Assembly (NCBI GenBank): GCA_963575745.1
Contig: CAUYUJ010015763.1
Coordinates: 62,001 to 126,000, forward strand
Length of the DNA: 64,000 bases
From: Prorocentrum cordatum
Lineage: Eukaryota > Sar > Dinophyceae > Prorocentrales > Prorocentraceae
Reading direction: 5' to 3'
Each line of letters opens with the position of its first letter. Within the stretch, counting starts at the first letter, position 1. The notes below the pieces were generated by a model that saw only the letters and a program-made list of their open reading frames with translations, had not been told where the DNA came from and searched no databases. Positions 38,077 through 48,239 of this stretch are shown piece after piece. Made by a program: the position numbers and the translations under genes.

Positions 38077-39141
38077 CTATTGGAACGCTGGCGCGGTAGC
38101 GGAGGAGACGAGCAACGCAATGGCTCGCCCCAAAAAGACGGCAATCCGTTGCCGCCAATCGCAAAGCGGCGACCGTGCACAACATGACACGGAGATTGCC
38201 CTAGTGCCCGTTGAAGTTTGCCATTGGCTGCGGCAGACAAGGGAACCAGCGGGGCCCGAGGGAACCCGAGTACCCTGAGACAATTGGCGGGAGGGAACCT
38301 GAGAAAAGGGCACTCCGGGAGCAAACGCGACATGCCTCGCCGAGAGCGTTTCCGGGGGCGCCTCGTCGAGGGCGTCGTTCGCCTCCGGAGGTGGGGGGCC
38401 CTCCGCAGTAACGTCCACGGCTCCGGACCTCTTCCCAAGCGATCGGATATCTTCTCTGAGGCGGTCGAAAGCAGCGCTATCCAGAAGCTCGGCCCCTAGT
38501 GACTCGGAGCGCGTGGCCAGACGAACCTGCTCAGCCGTGCACTTGAGCAACTTGGCTCTCATGGCCACCCAGACCGTGCCCCCCCCTTTACTCCCGCCGG
38601 CTCCCCCTGACTGGTAGATCACCACCCCCGGGCCCGTCCACCTGTCACGTTGGAGGGATTGGGAGCGGTTGGAGGCGGTGATTCTCCTGAACACGTAGAC
38701 CCAGTCCCCGGGCCTGAACTCGCGGTCCTGGCGGGGACGCGCCCGAGCCGCCTCAGCTAACCTAGATCGCGCATCCAGACCAGCGAGCGCCTTCCGGGCC
38801 TCCTCGCGGATCCGATGCTGCCTAGCAAACTCGCCCGCAGCGGAATCCAAGTCCGTCGCTCTGGCTGACGCGTCCTCCGAGCCGATCAGGTCGATCGGAT
38901 CGTCTGACAACAAACTTCGCGGGATCCCGGGGTTTTCCCCGAAGACAAGCTGCGAGGGACTGTAGCCTCCCCGGTGGAATCCCCGATTCTTACTAGCCAC
39001 CACCTCGCAGAGGAGGAGGTCGGTTTCTTCTCTGGACCCGGGGTTGATCGACTGAGCGGCCTTCGAAAGGGCCCCCTTGATCAGCCCTCCGCGACGCTCG
39101 CGCTTGCCGTTCTGATGGGGGGGAGTTGGCTGGGATGACAT
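38077..39141 (-). pseudogene. Integrase C-terminal half with GDWVYV domain
   Basis: Starts with the end of the catalytic core: HQNGKRERRGGLIKGALSKA, where the Glu in KRER is the third acidic residue. Then NRGFHRGGYSPSQLVFGENP, a helical linker, and the C-terminal DNA-binding-type domain FRPGDWVYVFRRITASNRSQ ... RWTGPGVVIYQSGG ... VWVAMRAKLLKCTAEQVRLA. This arrangement is typical of dinoflagellate copia-like integrases. Residues after about 260 are less certain. Confidence 0.8.
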
Positions 39142-40078
39142 GCTGCATCACCCCTAGATGCTCGCATCCTCGAGCGAACAATCCCTCAAACTCTCCTCCC
39201 CCGTCGCACGGCAGGACCTCTGGGGCCCCAAGCGGTCTCACCCACCACCTCAAAAACGAAGCCCACACGGTCTTGGCCGTATCGTCCGAAAGAAGAGCGC
39301 ACTGATGAAACGAGGTTCCATGATCAATGATATTCATAACGGGGGTGCTCTTCCCGTCAATCTCCAGGTGAAACAGGTCCATCGCGATCACCTTATTAAA
39401 AGCATACGTGTGGGGCAAGTGCGTTTTTCGTCTCCAGCTGGCCCTAGTGCGAGAGGCGCGCTGGTCACACTTAAACTCATCCTTGACCCAGGCCAGCACC
39501 TCAAGGCGGGCACCGGCCACACGCAAAGCTCGGAGAAAATCCCCCGTCGAGGGGCGCCCTAAATTCACATGGAGACGAGCCACCTCCTGCTGCAAGGCCA
39601 AGTCCAGGGAAACCAACTTTTCGGGGCCGCGGGACCTTGGCTTTCCCTCCGCAGCAGCGGGGACGGACCCTCGAGGGTCCTCTTCATCAGAAACGAGGGG
39701 GCCGGCCTCCTCGGCCGGAAACGTCCAATGCTCGGACCCGGATGCCTCGCTTTGCTCGAAAAGAGTCGTCCAGTCTGCCTCCCGGCCTTGCGAGCGTTGG
39801 CGGTGAAACGCCAGAGCACCGTCTTCGACCCCAGACGCGAGACTACTGATCAGCTCCGGCGGGAAGTTCTCCGCCGCGTGAGTCCTGGCGCCGCCGAGGA
39901 GGGGTGCGTGCTCATGTTTCCGATGGCAACGACGCAACCAATGGGCCAAAAGGGGGGAAGAGTTGGACATCGCCCGGGTGGGTTTCTTGGCTGGTCCGAG
40001 GTCCCCGACCCATAACCCGTGCATACACTGATCAAGCTTAGAGACCCGGACCTCTGGCTTTTCACACAGCACTCGCAC
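38993..40078 (-). pseudogene. Integrase N-terminal half and catalytic core
   Basis: Residues 1-75 complete the preceding methyltransferase-like domain (KLDQCMHGLWVGDLGPAKKP, TRAMSNSSPLLAHWLRRCHR). After an acidic linker, the integrase begins LHVNLGRPSTGDFLRALRVA. The zinc-binding Cys pair has lost one Cys (FKCDQRA). Catalytic Asp234 is in AMDLFHLEIDG and Asp292 in LPCDGGGEF. The frame then continues as nonsense because of the 1-nt difference in the C7 tract; the Glu is in the next frame. Confidence 0.8.
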
Positions 40079-40761
40079 GCACTCCAGCCACCCTCATACA
40101 CAGCTGCATCGCAGCGAGACCGAGCCCCCCCCCCTCCTCTTCTCGTCCCGGATCCATCCGCCCCCAGTTGGAGCCACGAGGGGCTCTAAATGCTTTACAC
40201 ATAGGAGTCATCACGACACAGAGCGGCTGATCCTCCTTGAGCTGCCGCCAGAGGCGCTCCTCTCCCTCAGGAGAGAGGAGATCGGTGCCCAGAAGGATAT
40301 CCAAGGGCGCCGAGACACTATGCACGGCCCCGGCGCAGCAACTCAGCGGTAACCTTAGACGGACTGAACATTTCCAGAGCCGAAGCCCCCCCCCTCTGAG
40401 CCTCCCGCAACTTGACCACCTTGCGACGGGCCCTCCGGCCCGACCTAAGCCCCCCACCTCCTATGGCCCGGTCTGCGGCATCACGCACCTGCCGGGGGAC
40501 TGACGGGGCCGCGGGAGCGACGGCTAGGCGGTCCTCTAAGGCTGCCGCTGTGAACCTGTCCTCCTCTATCAAGGTCGCTTCTTCCCTTCTCCTCGCCTCG
40601 TCCTCTTCGCCTCCTGACGGCCAGCCTTTTTCGCACCAAAAGGACACCTGGGGCGCAGACTTCAAAGTCGACTCGAGAGCCCCATTAATCTCTGAGGCCC
40701 CTGAAGTGGCCCACAAGCCGGAGAAAAGCACGGAATCTCTGAGACCCTTATTTCGAGCCAC
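40062..40761 (-). pseudogene. Cytosine-methyltransferase-like domain inside the copia-like polyprotein
   Basis: Two overlapping frames. The first ends SALEMFSPSKVTAELLRRG, in which E-x-F-S-P resembles the motif I strand-loop of C5 methyltransferases. The second continues DLLSPEGEERLWRQLKEDQP, then LCVVMTPMCKAFRAPRGSNW, where TPMC-x-AF sits where a Pro-Cys motif IV (PPC-x-x-F) would be. Downstream come LDQCMHGLW and KKPTRAMSNS. I recall related elements with SPPCTxFS here; that and the fold are inference. Frame-broken, so inactive. Confidence 0.5.
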
Positions 40762-40824
40762 CTGGGACCCGAAAGAAGAGACGAGTCCGGAGGCTCCTCG
40801 CCGTCGATGCCAGCGAAAGAGGCC

Positions 40825-41073
40825 CTACGCTCCGAGGGGGAAATGCGGACGGGAGTCCATCCTTGACTCTCGCAAACCTGAAGGGGGAGGAGAAGGGTGC
40901 CCGATCTTTCCCCCCAGGAACCGAGAGTCCCTGGAAGACCGGCGGAAACGGGGGTTCCCTCGAGACCGATTCAGATAGGTGGCAAGATCCTTGAGGAAGA
41001 TGTCTTGAGGGTTGCGACCGGGAAAGGGGTCGCGGGCCAGCTCGCTCGGCCACTCTGGGAAGACGTCGCTCAA
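40825..41073 (-). pseudogene. Polyprotein linker segment
   Basis: Reads SDVFPEWPSELARDPFPGRN, then PQDIFLKDLATYLNRSRGNP and RFRRSSRDSRFLGGKIG. It continues the 41070-42137 frame after a frame change and leads towards the methyltransferase-like domain. No domain recognised. Confidence 0.4.
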
Positions 41074-42137
41074 GCGTCGGTAGTGCTCTCCTCCTCCTGT
41101 ACCGCGGGCAAGTAGCCGGTTGGGGCCTTTCCCGATGAGATGGCCCGCACCAACGTCGCCAGGCGAAGGAGGTCCGAGTCCTGGAGCGTCGCCGGGCGGG
41201 GCGCGACCTCGGCCATCGCAGTCTCGGTCCAGTCCTTCTGGTCGGCAATCATGTTGCGGAGGCTCGTGATCATCCGCTCGTTGTCGCGGTGCTGCGCGCC
41301 CAGCGCCGCTGTCACATTGAAGAGCGCCCTCTGCATCTCACGCTCCGTCATCGACCTCGAGCCCGAGGCCTTCGGCGCCGCGTCGAGCTCCATCGAGATC
41401 GGAGGGGGCCTCGCGGAGATCAATCCCTCGTTGTGCTCGACCACCTGGATCCCGTGCTCGTCGGGGTCCGTCTTCCTGCTTTTCCTCTTCGCCGGCGACG
41501 GGGGAACCGACATCGTGAGCATCGGTGCCTCCTGCCCCGGATCGGATCTCTCGTCGAACACGTGGACCTCGGCCTTGTCTTCGTCCTTGTACCTGGCCTG
41601 GGTCGCCTTCTTCTGCTCGATGGTGGCTGTCCTCCGACGGCGCTCCTCTTTGATCAGGTTTGGCAAGAGCATCGAGGTGGAAAGGACCTGGATGCGCGCA
41701 AGTACGTGCCAGAAGATTCGGCGCGTGAGCCTGCACCAGCGGCGGCACGACTGCTTCAGGTCCATCCAGCCGCTGACAAGCCAAGTCTCTTCCTGCTCGC
41801 TCATCGCGGGCAGCTGGGACACCGCGTCCAAATTCTCGTCGGGCTCCGACTCCGACAGCAGCCGCGGCGACCTGCCGCACGGTGCGATCTTCCTGCCGGT
41901 GCCCTGCCTTCCGCCGCTCGATGACATCGCAAGCGCTGCGCCCTCCTCGGCAGCAGGCGGAAAGATGCTCCTCCTCACCTGCTCGAGCCAGGCACTCCGG
42001 ATGATGGGCGTCGGGCCCGCTGCATCGCAACCCCCTCGGATCCCCACTCGGAAAAGGGGAAAGAGAGGGAGAGAGACTGGTGGCAACAGCGCGGCTGGGA
42101 AAAGTGGGCCGACTCTCACCAGTCGATCCCTCCCCAC
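41070..42137 (-). CDS. Polyprotein linker, helical, between protease and methyltransferase-like domain
   Basis: From about residue 48 (SAWLEQVRRSIFPPAAEEGA) the 355-residue frame is coherent: SEQEETWLVSGWMDLKQSCR, RLTRRIFWHVLARIQVLSTS, KEERRRRTATIEQKKATQAR, and MTEREMQRALFNVTAALGAQ, ending PTGYLPAVQEEESTTDA. Basic helices and acidic tails suggest a structural or nucleic-acid-binding linker. The first ~45 residues overlap the protease frame. Entry from the protease frame requires a +1 (or -2) shift. Confidence 0.6.
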   Translation of the reverse strand: MGRDRLVRVGPLFPAALLPPVSLPLFPLFRVGIRGGCDAAGPTPIIRSAWLEQVRRSIFPPAAEEGAALAMSSSGGRQGTGRKIAPCGRSPRLLSESEPDENLDAVSQLPAMSEQEETWLVSGWMDLKQSCRRWCRLTRRIFWHVLARIQVLSTSMLLPNLIKEERRRRTATIEQKKATQARYKDEDKAEVHVFDERSDPGQEAPMLTMSVPPSPAKRKSRKTDPDEHGIQVVEHNEGLISARPPPISMELDAAPKASGSRSMTEREMQRALFNVTAALGAQHRDNERMITSLRNMIADQKDWTETAMAEVAPRPATLQDSDLLRLATLVRAISSGKAPTGYLPAVQEEESTTDA

Positions 42138-42711
42138 GGTCCTGGGTCATGAACTCTTGGACCGACATCCCCAGCGAGTCCTGGATCTCGCGGGCCAGCC
42201 CGAACATGGAGGCCGGCCGCTGCACCAGGTCCACCGAGCGGTGCCCGGACGGGTGCACGACCAGATCTAGCGTGACGGCGTGGTCGCCTACCTTCACACT
42301 CATCTGGTTCCGGGCGAGGGCGATCACCGAACCCAGGCATGAGAGAAATCTGGCCGGCAGCAGCGGAGGACATGGTCCGTCTAAAATCAGAAACTCTATC
42401 ACGCCACAGCCTCCGAGTGAGACAGGGGCCCAACCCTTGCCGATGGGCACGGTGCGGCCTCCGATCCCTGACACGGCAACTCCTACCACTGGGCTCCAAT
42501 CGTAGACGATTCGGTAGCCGTGCGTCTTCAGCGCGGCCTCAAGCCCACGAACCTCGGCACGTCCGACCAGAGCCTGAGCGGCGGCCGTGTCCACGAGCGC
42601 GTGGGTGCCCAAGCTCTTGAGCGCCACGGCGGCGAAGGTGGCCTGGGCGACATCGCGCGCGGCCGAGAAACCGTCAGCATCCTCGTTCACGAAAAAAACA
42701 GGTGAAGCCAC
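42100..42711 (-). CDS. Retropepsin-like aspartic protease (gag-pol protease)
   Basis: Processes the polyprotein. ALVDTAAAQALVGRAEVRGL carries the catalytic Asp41-Thr42-Ala43; most retropepsins have D-T/S-G, so the last position is unusual. The flap-side motif is SGIGG (about 82-85). Then CGVIEFLILDGPCPPLLPAR, FLSCLGSVIALARNQMSV and HPSGHRSVDLV, the characteristic end of this dinoflagellate family. The frame stays open to 41338 but is nonsense after about 42080. It overlaps the gag frame by 38 nt and lies +1 (or -2) to it. Confidence 0.75.
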
Positions 42712-43999
42712 TCACTGGGACCCCGCCGACTGTCTTCTCCCTGGCGATACGGTTGTTTTCGGACTGGAACGGGTTGGCGCAGCTCTCCGCCCAGCAACCT
42801 TGCTGGCCGCAGTTCGCACTGCGCGACTCGCAGCGGAAGTCCTCCTCACCGATCTTCCGAAACTCTGGGCGGGCAGGCCTCGAACCCTCGCGCCGATCAA
42901 CGAACTCGTGGCCTGTCTTCTGGGCCAGCTTCAGCTTACGGGATCCCGCCCAAGTTCGTCGTCTCTCCTTCCAGTGCTTTTCTTCGACCACGGCAGCGAA
43001 CACCTCCGCCACGTCATGCTCGTCCATCTCCTGTTCCTCTACGACCGTCAAGAACGCCAGCGTCTCGGCCTCCGGCAGCTCGATCGCGTCATCGTCGTCA
43101 TGGTAGATCTCCGACCGGGGAGGACACTCCGCCGATGCCGATGCCGTCTCCTGCCGGACGTAGGACCTCGGCACTGGGACGGGGCCCGCAGGCAGCACTC
43201 GCTCTTCTTGAACATCGGGAAGCAAGAGAGTAGACCAAGAGGATGCCGCATCCGTCTTCCCACCTGCCAGGGTTCGCAGGTTGATCCCGTTCTGAGCCGA
43301 CAAGTTAACTCCTTCCTCTGGATATCGTATCTGTACGTCGTCGGGGAGCGACAGTCCCCGGCTGGCTGCATCCGCGAACTGAGCGTCACGGCACAGCACA
43401 AAGTCGGCGATGCTCTCGTTACGCTGGATCATATAGTCGAGCAGCTCGAAACTGTGGGAGATCCTGTCACGATCTCCCAGCCCCTCCCCATTGAGTATGC
43501 TCGGGTGCTTAAAGCACGCGTCGACCTCGGTCTCCAGCTCGAGGGCAGTGAGAACCGGCTTGAACTTCAGCTGGAAATCGACGGGGAGGGCCCCGACCAG
43601 TCTCGACGCCTGAGTCTCTGGCTGGTGCCCGGTCCAGCAAGACCGGGCACGCACGATACTACTGTACAGCTCTAGGTGCTCTGGTCCGAGCCAGCCTGGT
43701 GGGGGAACAAAATCTCGGCTTCGCCCCAGACGTCCCTGGGTCGAGGCCTTCCACTCCTGAGAGTCCCACTCCTCGACCTTGTCGCCGACGTCGCCCGTCG
43801 CAGCTGACCGCGGCCTCCACGAGTTCCGCCAGCCCGAGCCCCAGCTCCCGCCAGCGGCGCGCTCCTCGCCAAAATGGCCTGGCACCTGGATGCCGACGGA
43901 GCACGCAGGGTCAGAGGCACTGCCATTCTCCTCGAAATCGTCCTTCTCATCCGCCGGCATGCCGGCGGCCGAGGGCTTGACTCTCCCTTTCGGCGCCAA
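42674..43999 (-). CDS. Gag polyprotein with degenerate zinc knuckle
   Basis: 441 codons open. Residues about 80-160 are capsid-like (WDSQEWKASTQGRLGRSRDF, GWLGPEHLELYSSIVRARSC, TQASRLVGALPVDFQLKFKP). These are followed by helical sequence (RISHSFELLDYMIQRNESIA), an acidic region, and near the C-terminus SANCGQQGCWAESC (Cys397, Cys402, Cys407). A CCHC knuckle would read C-x2-C-x4-H-x4-C; here the first Cys is Ser and the His is Cys. The upper limit has no ATG (TTG). The product would coat element RNA. Confidence 0.7.
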   Translation of the reverse strand: MAPKGRVKPSAAGMPADEKDDFEENGSASDPACSVGIQVPGHFGEERAAGGSWGSGWRNSWRPRSAATGDVGDKVEEWDSQEWKASTQGRLGRSRDFVPPPGWLGPEHLELYSSIVRARSCWTGHQPETQASRLVGALPVDFQLKFKPVLTALELETEVDACFKHPSILNGEGLGDRDRISHSFELLDYMIQRNESIADFVLCRDAQFADAASRGLSLPDDVQIRYPEEGVNLSAQNGINLRTLAGGKTDAASSWSTLLLPDVQEERVLPAGPVPVPRSYVRQETASASAECPPRSEIYHDDDDAIELPEAETLAFLTVVEEQEMDEHDVAEVFAAVVEEKHWKERRRTWAGSRKLKLAQKTGHEFVDRREGSRPARPEFRKIGEEDFRCESRSANCGQQGCWAESCANPFQSENNRIAREKTVGGVPVSGFTCFFRERGC

Positions 44000-44600
44000 G
44001 AGTCCTGCACCTGCTGCCCTCGGCTCGTCCGCTCCTCTCCACTGTCTGCCTCACAACCACGGGCTCCGCTTACCACTGTCACAGAATAGAGGGGGCTCGG
44101 AAGATGTAGGGGAACAAGAAGGAGGGCGGACGGTACCTTATGTGCACGCGCAACTTCTCTCAGCGACTCCAAGGCGTGAGTCGCTCCCTAAGCCAAAAAG
44201 GCTATGCACAACTGCAGGACACATAGGGCAAAGAGGGGGAGCAAGAGGGAAACCCGGGACCACCTCTGAGCGGGGTGACGATGACATCGGAAGCCCCTGG
44301 GAGGCTGAAGAGGGACGGGAAACACCCACGGGGCTCGATCCTCGAACCCCGATTCTCCTTCGCCCCCTCCTCCTCCTCCATCCCGCTTCCGTAAAAGAGC
44401 TCGACCACAAAAAAACCTTCCACACGAAACTCAACCCTGAGACCCCAAGACGTCCATCGATTTTGGACCGGAAGCGTCACGCTTCCTATAGCAAACCGAC
44501 CTAAACCCAAGAAGCCCAGGGCACCCTGAAGGGAAGCAGGGTGTTTCTCGGCATGGTTGTCCACTGTAGCTTTTCCCTGTCGCACCCCGAGGCCACTCGA
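44000..44600. other. Leader region of the copia-like element, no supported gene
   Basis: Short frames on both strands, C- and T-rich in parts. It lies upstream of gag on the minus strand and would hold its 5' leader or LTR, but I found no matching copy on the other side (37.0-38.0 kb). Confidence 0.4.
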
Positions 44601-44603
44601 AAA

Positions 44604-45000
44604 GGCGGGCCGGGCGTTGCGCCTGAGACTTCCACACAATTCGTGACCCGGAAGCTTAGAATTGGCAACAGCTGCAAGGATGGAGGGCGGGCCGCTTTAA
44701 ACATGTGGCTCTCGCCGTAAAGCCGCGCACTCTCGTCCTTAGGATTTGTGAGAGTATGACGGAAGCAGGGCGGGTAGTTTTCAACATGTGACTCTCGCCG
44801 CAGCGCCGCGCACACTATTTCTACACATTACCAGGGTTTCACGTCTTGAGGGTGGGCAGTTTTCAACATGTAATTCTCGCCTCAGCGCCGCCAACATTCG
44901 TCTTGAAAGTTTGAGTGTCACGGCTGGAAGGCGGGCCGTTTTCAAAATGTGGCTCTCGCCTCAGCGCCGCTCGCATTCGTCTCAAGAGTTGGCAGGAGTT
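44604..45000. repeat. ~81-bp tandem repeat, about 5 units
   Basis: Units begin GGCGGGCCGTTTTCAAAATG or variants (near 44604, 44687, 44769, 44850, 44929) and contain TGGCTCTCGCCTCAGCGCCG followed by CxCATTCGTCTxxA. The first unit is partial. A weaker relative (GGCGTTCCCGCCGCAGCGC) occurs at about 37828. Confidence 0.75.
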
Positions 45001-45610
45001 CCATCAAAGGGTCCAATGGTGAAGTCCCAGAAACGGTGTTTTGGCACGATGTAAGAATATCAGGGTGCAACATTTACGTTTATTCGCGGCGTTCAAATTC
45101 AAGGAGTTGATATCTGGTGCGATTCAGGATCGCCAGGACGCAACAATAGCGGTGATTCGCGGCGCTATGAAGTCCCAAGAATGGTGTGCTGGCACAGTTC
45201 AGGATTTTCCACCGGTTGTCTTTCAACGGGGCACTTCCCCCAGTGAAAATGAATCCTTGTAGGGGCCCGTGAGGTGGGAACTTGGTGGGAGAGCTTGTTG
45301 CCATATCGATGGTGAGTCTGGGCTTTGCACTAGTCCTCCTCCCTCACCTCCTCTCCATCCTTCCTCTAGGTGGTCACGGGCACCGTGCGCCTGGCAATAG
45401 CACTTCGTGCCCACGGCGCAGCCGTTCGTACAGAGCTCGGTCCCAGAGACCTGCGCGAGACGGGCAGGGGCCCACGGGGTCGACTAGAGCCGCCCCAGAG
45501 CGGAGGAGACCATGGGTTGGATTGATTAACGTTGCTGTGCATTGCCGTGCATTGCCCTGGAATACATTAGTTCACTGTTTGGGGTCCACATTCATCTCGT
45601 AATGCCACTC
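45001..45610. other. No supported gene
   Basis: Mixed sequence. AAGTCCCAAGAATGGTGTGC-type words occur twice (45020, 45170) in a diverged local duplication that also shares GATTCGCGGCG / TATTCGCGGCG. No domain. Confidence 0.4.
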
Positions 45611-45619
45611 ACTGTTCTC

Positions 45620-46000
45620 CCAGGCTTCTCTCTCTCTCTCTCTGCCTCCCTCCTCACGCCTCCTTCTCCTGTTTCCACCTCCTCCTCCTTGTTATCCTCT
45701 TCGTCCTTCCTTTCCTCCTCCTCCTCCTGTTTCTCCTGCTCTCCCCCACGCCATCCTCCTGTGTCTACGTTCCTCCTCCCTCCCCCAAAAATATTCCTCC
45801 TTCTGCCCTCCTCGCCTTCCCTTCCCCCGCACCCTTTCTTACCCCTCTCCTTGTCCTTTTCCATATCATCCTCGTCCTCGTCCTCGTCCTCCTGCCCGAC
45901 ATCGTCCACCCCACGGCATCCACCTCCTCCTTCCCCTCCTTTTCCTGCCTGCCCTCCTCATCTCCCTCCCCATATCGGACAACCGCAACGACACGAATAG
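45620..46000. repeat. Pyrimidine-rich CTCCTC tract
   Basis: Nearly pure C/T on the plus strand with CTCCTC and TCTCTC units. Ser/Pro-rich (plus) and Glu/Arg-rich (minus) frames are artefacts. Confidence 0.85.
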
Positions 46001-46430
46001 CGAACAAATACGAATAGCCACGCAATAAGAAACCCAGAGACAACGTGCCGCTACATCGTGTGCCCCATCCAGGGCCACCAGGCGCGCCCGTACTGCCCGT
46101 TTCGTCCACATCACGACGTCGAGCACCATCAAAACCTTGAACTCCTCATCCTCGCGATAACCACAATCAGCTCCCCAGGCGGTCGACATGTGCATATCTC
46201 TGCCTTCATCCTTCCCTCGCTTCTCCTCTGGTGGGCGCAAAAATCGGACAACAGCCCCTCCAACGAGTAGAGAGATAGCCGGCATCCCCCCCACCGAGTT
46301 GGAGAACGTCTCGTAGTCCGACTTGGTGTCGTCCAGCCCGCACGTCGACCCCTTGAATAAGAAACAACAGAAACCGTTGTTGGAGACCATGGTGCAATCT
46401 GCCGGGCGCGCCGGGACCGCTCAGCGGTCG
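46001..46430. other. No supported gene
   Basis: Mixed sequence in which the longest minus-strand frame (to 46390) reads FSNSVGGMPAISLLVGGAVV with moderate composition but ends in the pyrimidine tract. Not convincing. Confidence 0.4.
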
Positions 46431-46569
46431 ATCACTTCCAGAATCACCAGTCCGTCGCTCTGCGCTTGATCGTTTTTTGTTGTAAACATGTGCTCATATA
46501 CTTCGTACCCCGCAGATGCGGATAAGAGCGAGGGGGCGGGTGCGGGGTGGGTCGCGGGCTGGGTCGCGA

Positions 46570-46920
46570 GTGTAAGGACGACAACAACAATAACAATCAA
46601 CAACAGCAACAACAACGAGAAAACAACAACAACAACAACAACAGCAGCAACAACAACAGCAACAACAACAACACCACCAACAACAACAAACAACAAACAA
46701 CAAACAACAAAAACCAATCAACAAACACCAAACAACAACATCAACGACTACAACAACAGCAACATAAACAACTGCTACTACAACAACACCAACACTAACA
46801 ACAACAACTACTACTACAACAACACCAACAAGAGCAACAACAATGGCAACATCAACCACGACAACAACAACCACACCAACAACACCACCACCAAACAACA
46901 ACAACAACAACAACAACAAT
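46570..46920. repeat. (AAC)n / (ACA)n microsatellite at the outer edge of an inverted-repeat element
   Basis: About 350 bp of CAA/AAC triplets with interruptions. A (GTT)n tract sits at the opposite outer edge (50758-50789) in inverted orientation. Confidence 0.95.
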
Positions 46921-47238
46921 CATTTTACCCGAACGCTCAGTGTTCTCCCCAGTGCCAGGGTTTTCATGCGACGCCAGCCAATACCCCCACTTCGTGGGGG
47001 GGCAATGCAAGCTCTACCAAACATCCACACGACTCTCGGGAACCACCCACACCCAGCTTCCCGCCCTATGACGTCAGGACACTTCACTTCGTGGCGCGCG
47101 GACGATCGTGGATACTACACTGGCGTGGAGTACACACCCGCAGAGGTTAATCACTTGTTTGGGCCCCGCATGTGCCCCGCATCGTGCATTTGTTGCGCAT
47201 GATATGAGAGCAAGACAGAGAGAGAGAGAGAGCAAGAC

Positions 47239-47272
<34 letters not shown>

Positions 47273-47945
47273 AGACAGAGAGCCAGAGGAGAGCTACGGT
47301 GCGATTCGTGTGATTTTATGATGCGCGGTGCTAAAATTCTTAAAAACCCAATGATTTTTGGAGATTTCGGCGTGCGCGCGCGAAGAAAAAACGAATGTGT
47401 CCCGCATGGTATTATTTGACAGGGATGATGGCCCTGGCAGGTGCGCAAACGTTGTCGCAGAAGTTCGAAAAAGTTGCTCGCAAAAGCCCGTTTGACAGAA
47501 TTGTTTAAAAAGTGTTGGTTTTCCTACGAATCCGCAAGAGCGCGCGGAAGAACATTTTGACAATTTTTTCTTAAAAAACCATTGGGTTTTTGATGTTTTT
47601 ATGTTAAAATCGCTACGAAACCTAAGGTTTTGGAAGGATTTCGTCTTGCGCGCACGAATGTCCACTTTACCTTATTTTTTGCAAGGGATTCTTGCAATTT
47701 GATCAAGTAAGAACAAGAATTTTCATTTTATAGTGTTTTTTGCAAGGGAAAACGGAGTACAACAAAACAACCGGATCCGGTAATAATTCACTTTTCTGAA
47801 GCTTTCGCTAAAAAATGATGAAAATGTAGCTGCGGCCTAGGTTTTGGAGGGGGGTCGCGCACCAGGGGTCCCAACAATAATTATTCTTTAGAAGTAATAA
47901 TGTTCAACAACAACGACAACAACAACAACACCAACACCAACACCG
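46921..47945 (+). repeat. Left inverted arm
   Basis: Matches the reverse complement of 49915-50757. Interrupted at 47211-47285 by (AG)n and by a short internal duplication (TTTTTGGAGATTTCGG at 47357 versus TTTTGGAAGGATTTCG at 47628). AT-rich compared with the window average. Confidence 0.8.
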
Positions 47946-48239
47946 ACAACAATAAGAATGTTAAGACTGCTCGCTCTTACTGGCACGCGTGTCCTGCATT
48001 CCGTATACCCCAACCCTCGATACCCGCCCACTTGGTCTTCGATTGCAGCCCCTTTCGGGGGCAATCTCTTCTTTGTCGAACTGAAGTGCGAAGAAATCTC
48101 GAGCGATAGCGCCGTTCCTGAGTTCGGGGGCCTCTCTGGCCAGGGGCTCTCGGAATACCTATGGAAAATATCGAACGGGCTCTGCCCCCTCCCCCTCCCC
48201 CTACCCCCCTCTGCGCGTGGCCGGCTCTCGGGAAGGCAG

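Larger units (their letters stand above)
38077..43999 (-). mobile_element. Ty1/copia-like retrotransposon lacking a visible reverse transcriptase
   Basis: Minus-strand polyprotein in the order gag (43999-42674), retropepsin (42711 to about 42150), linker (42137-41070), methyltransferase-like domain (40761-40062), integrase (40078-38077). In copia-type elements RT and RNase H follow the integrase, but 38.0-37.0 kb holds only unrelated low-complexity sequence, so the 3' part is missing. Frames change at several points, including a 1-nt slip in a 7-nt homopolymer at 39118-39124. No LTR pair was recognised. Confidence 0.75.

Noticed and set aside
37000-45600. LTR pair for the second copia-like element
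   Set aside because: Comparing 37.0-38.1 kb with 44.0-45.6 kb by eye gave only the weak 81-bp-repeat resemblance, not a terminal repeat.
45592-45909. Glu/Arg-rich 105-codon minus frame
   Set aside because: Translation of the CTCCTC pyrimidine tract.
46494-46919. Val/Cys-rich (minus) and Asn/Gln/Thr-rich (plus) long frames
   Set aside because: Pure translation of the (AAC)n microsatellite.
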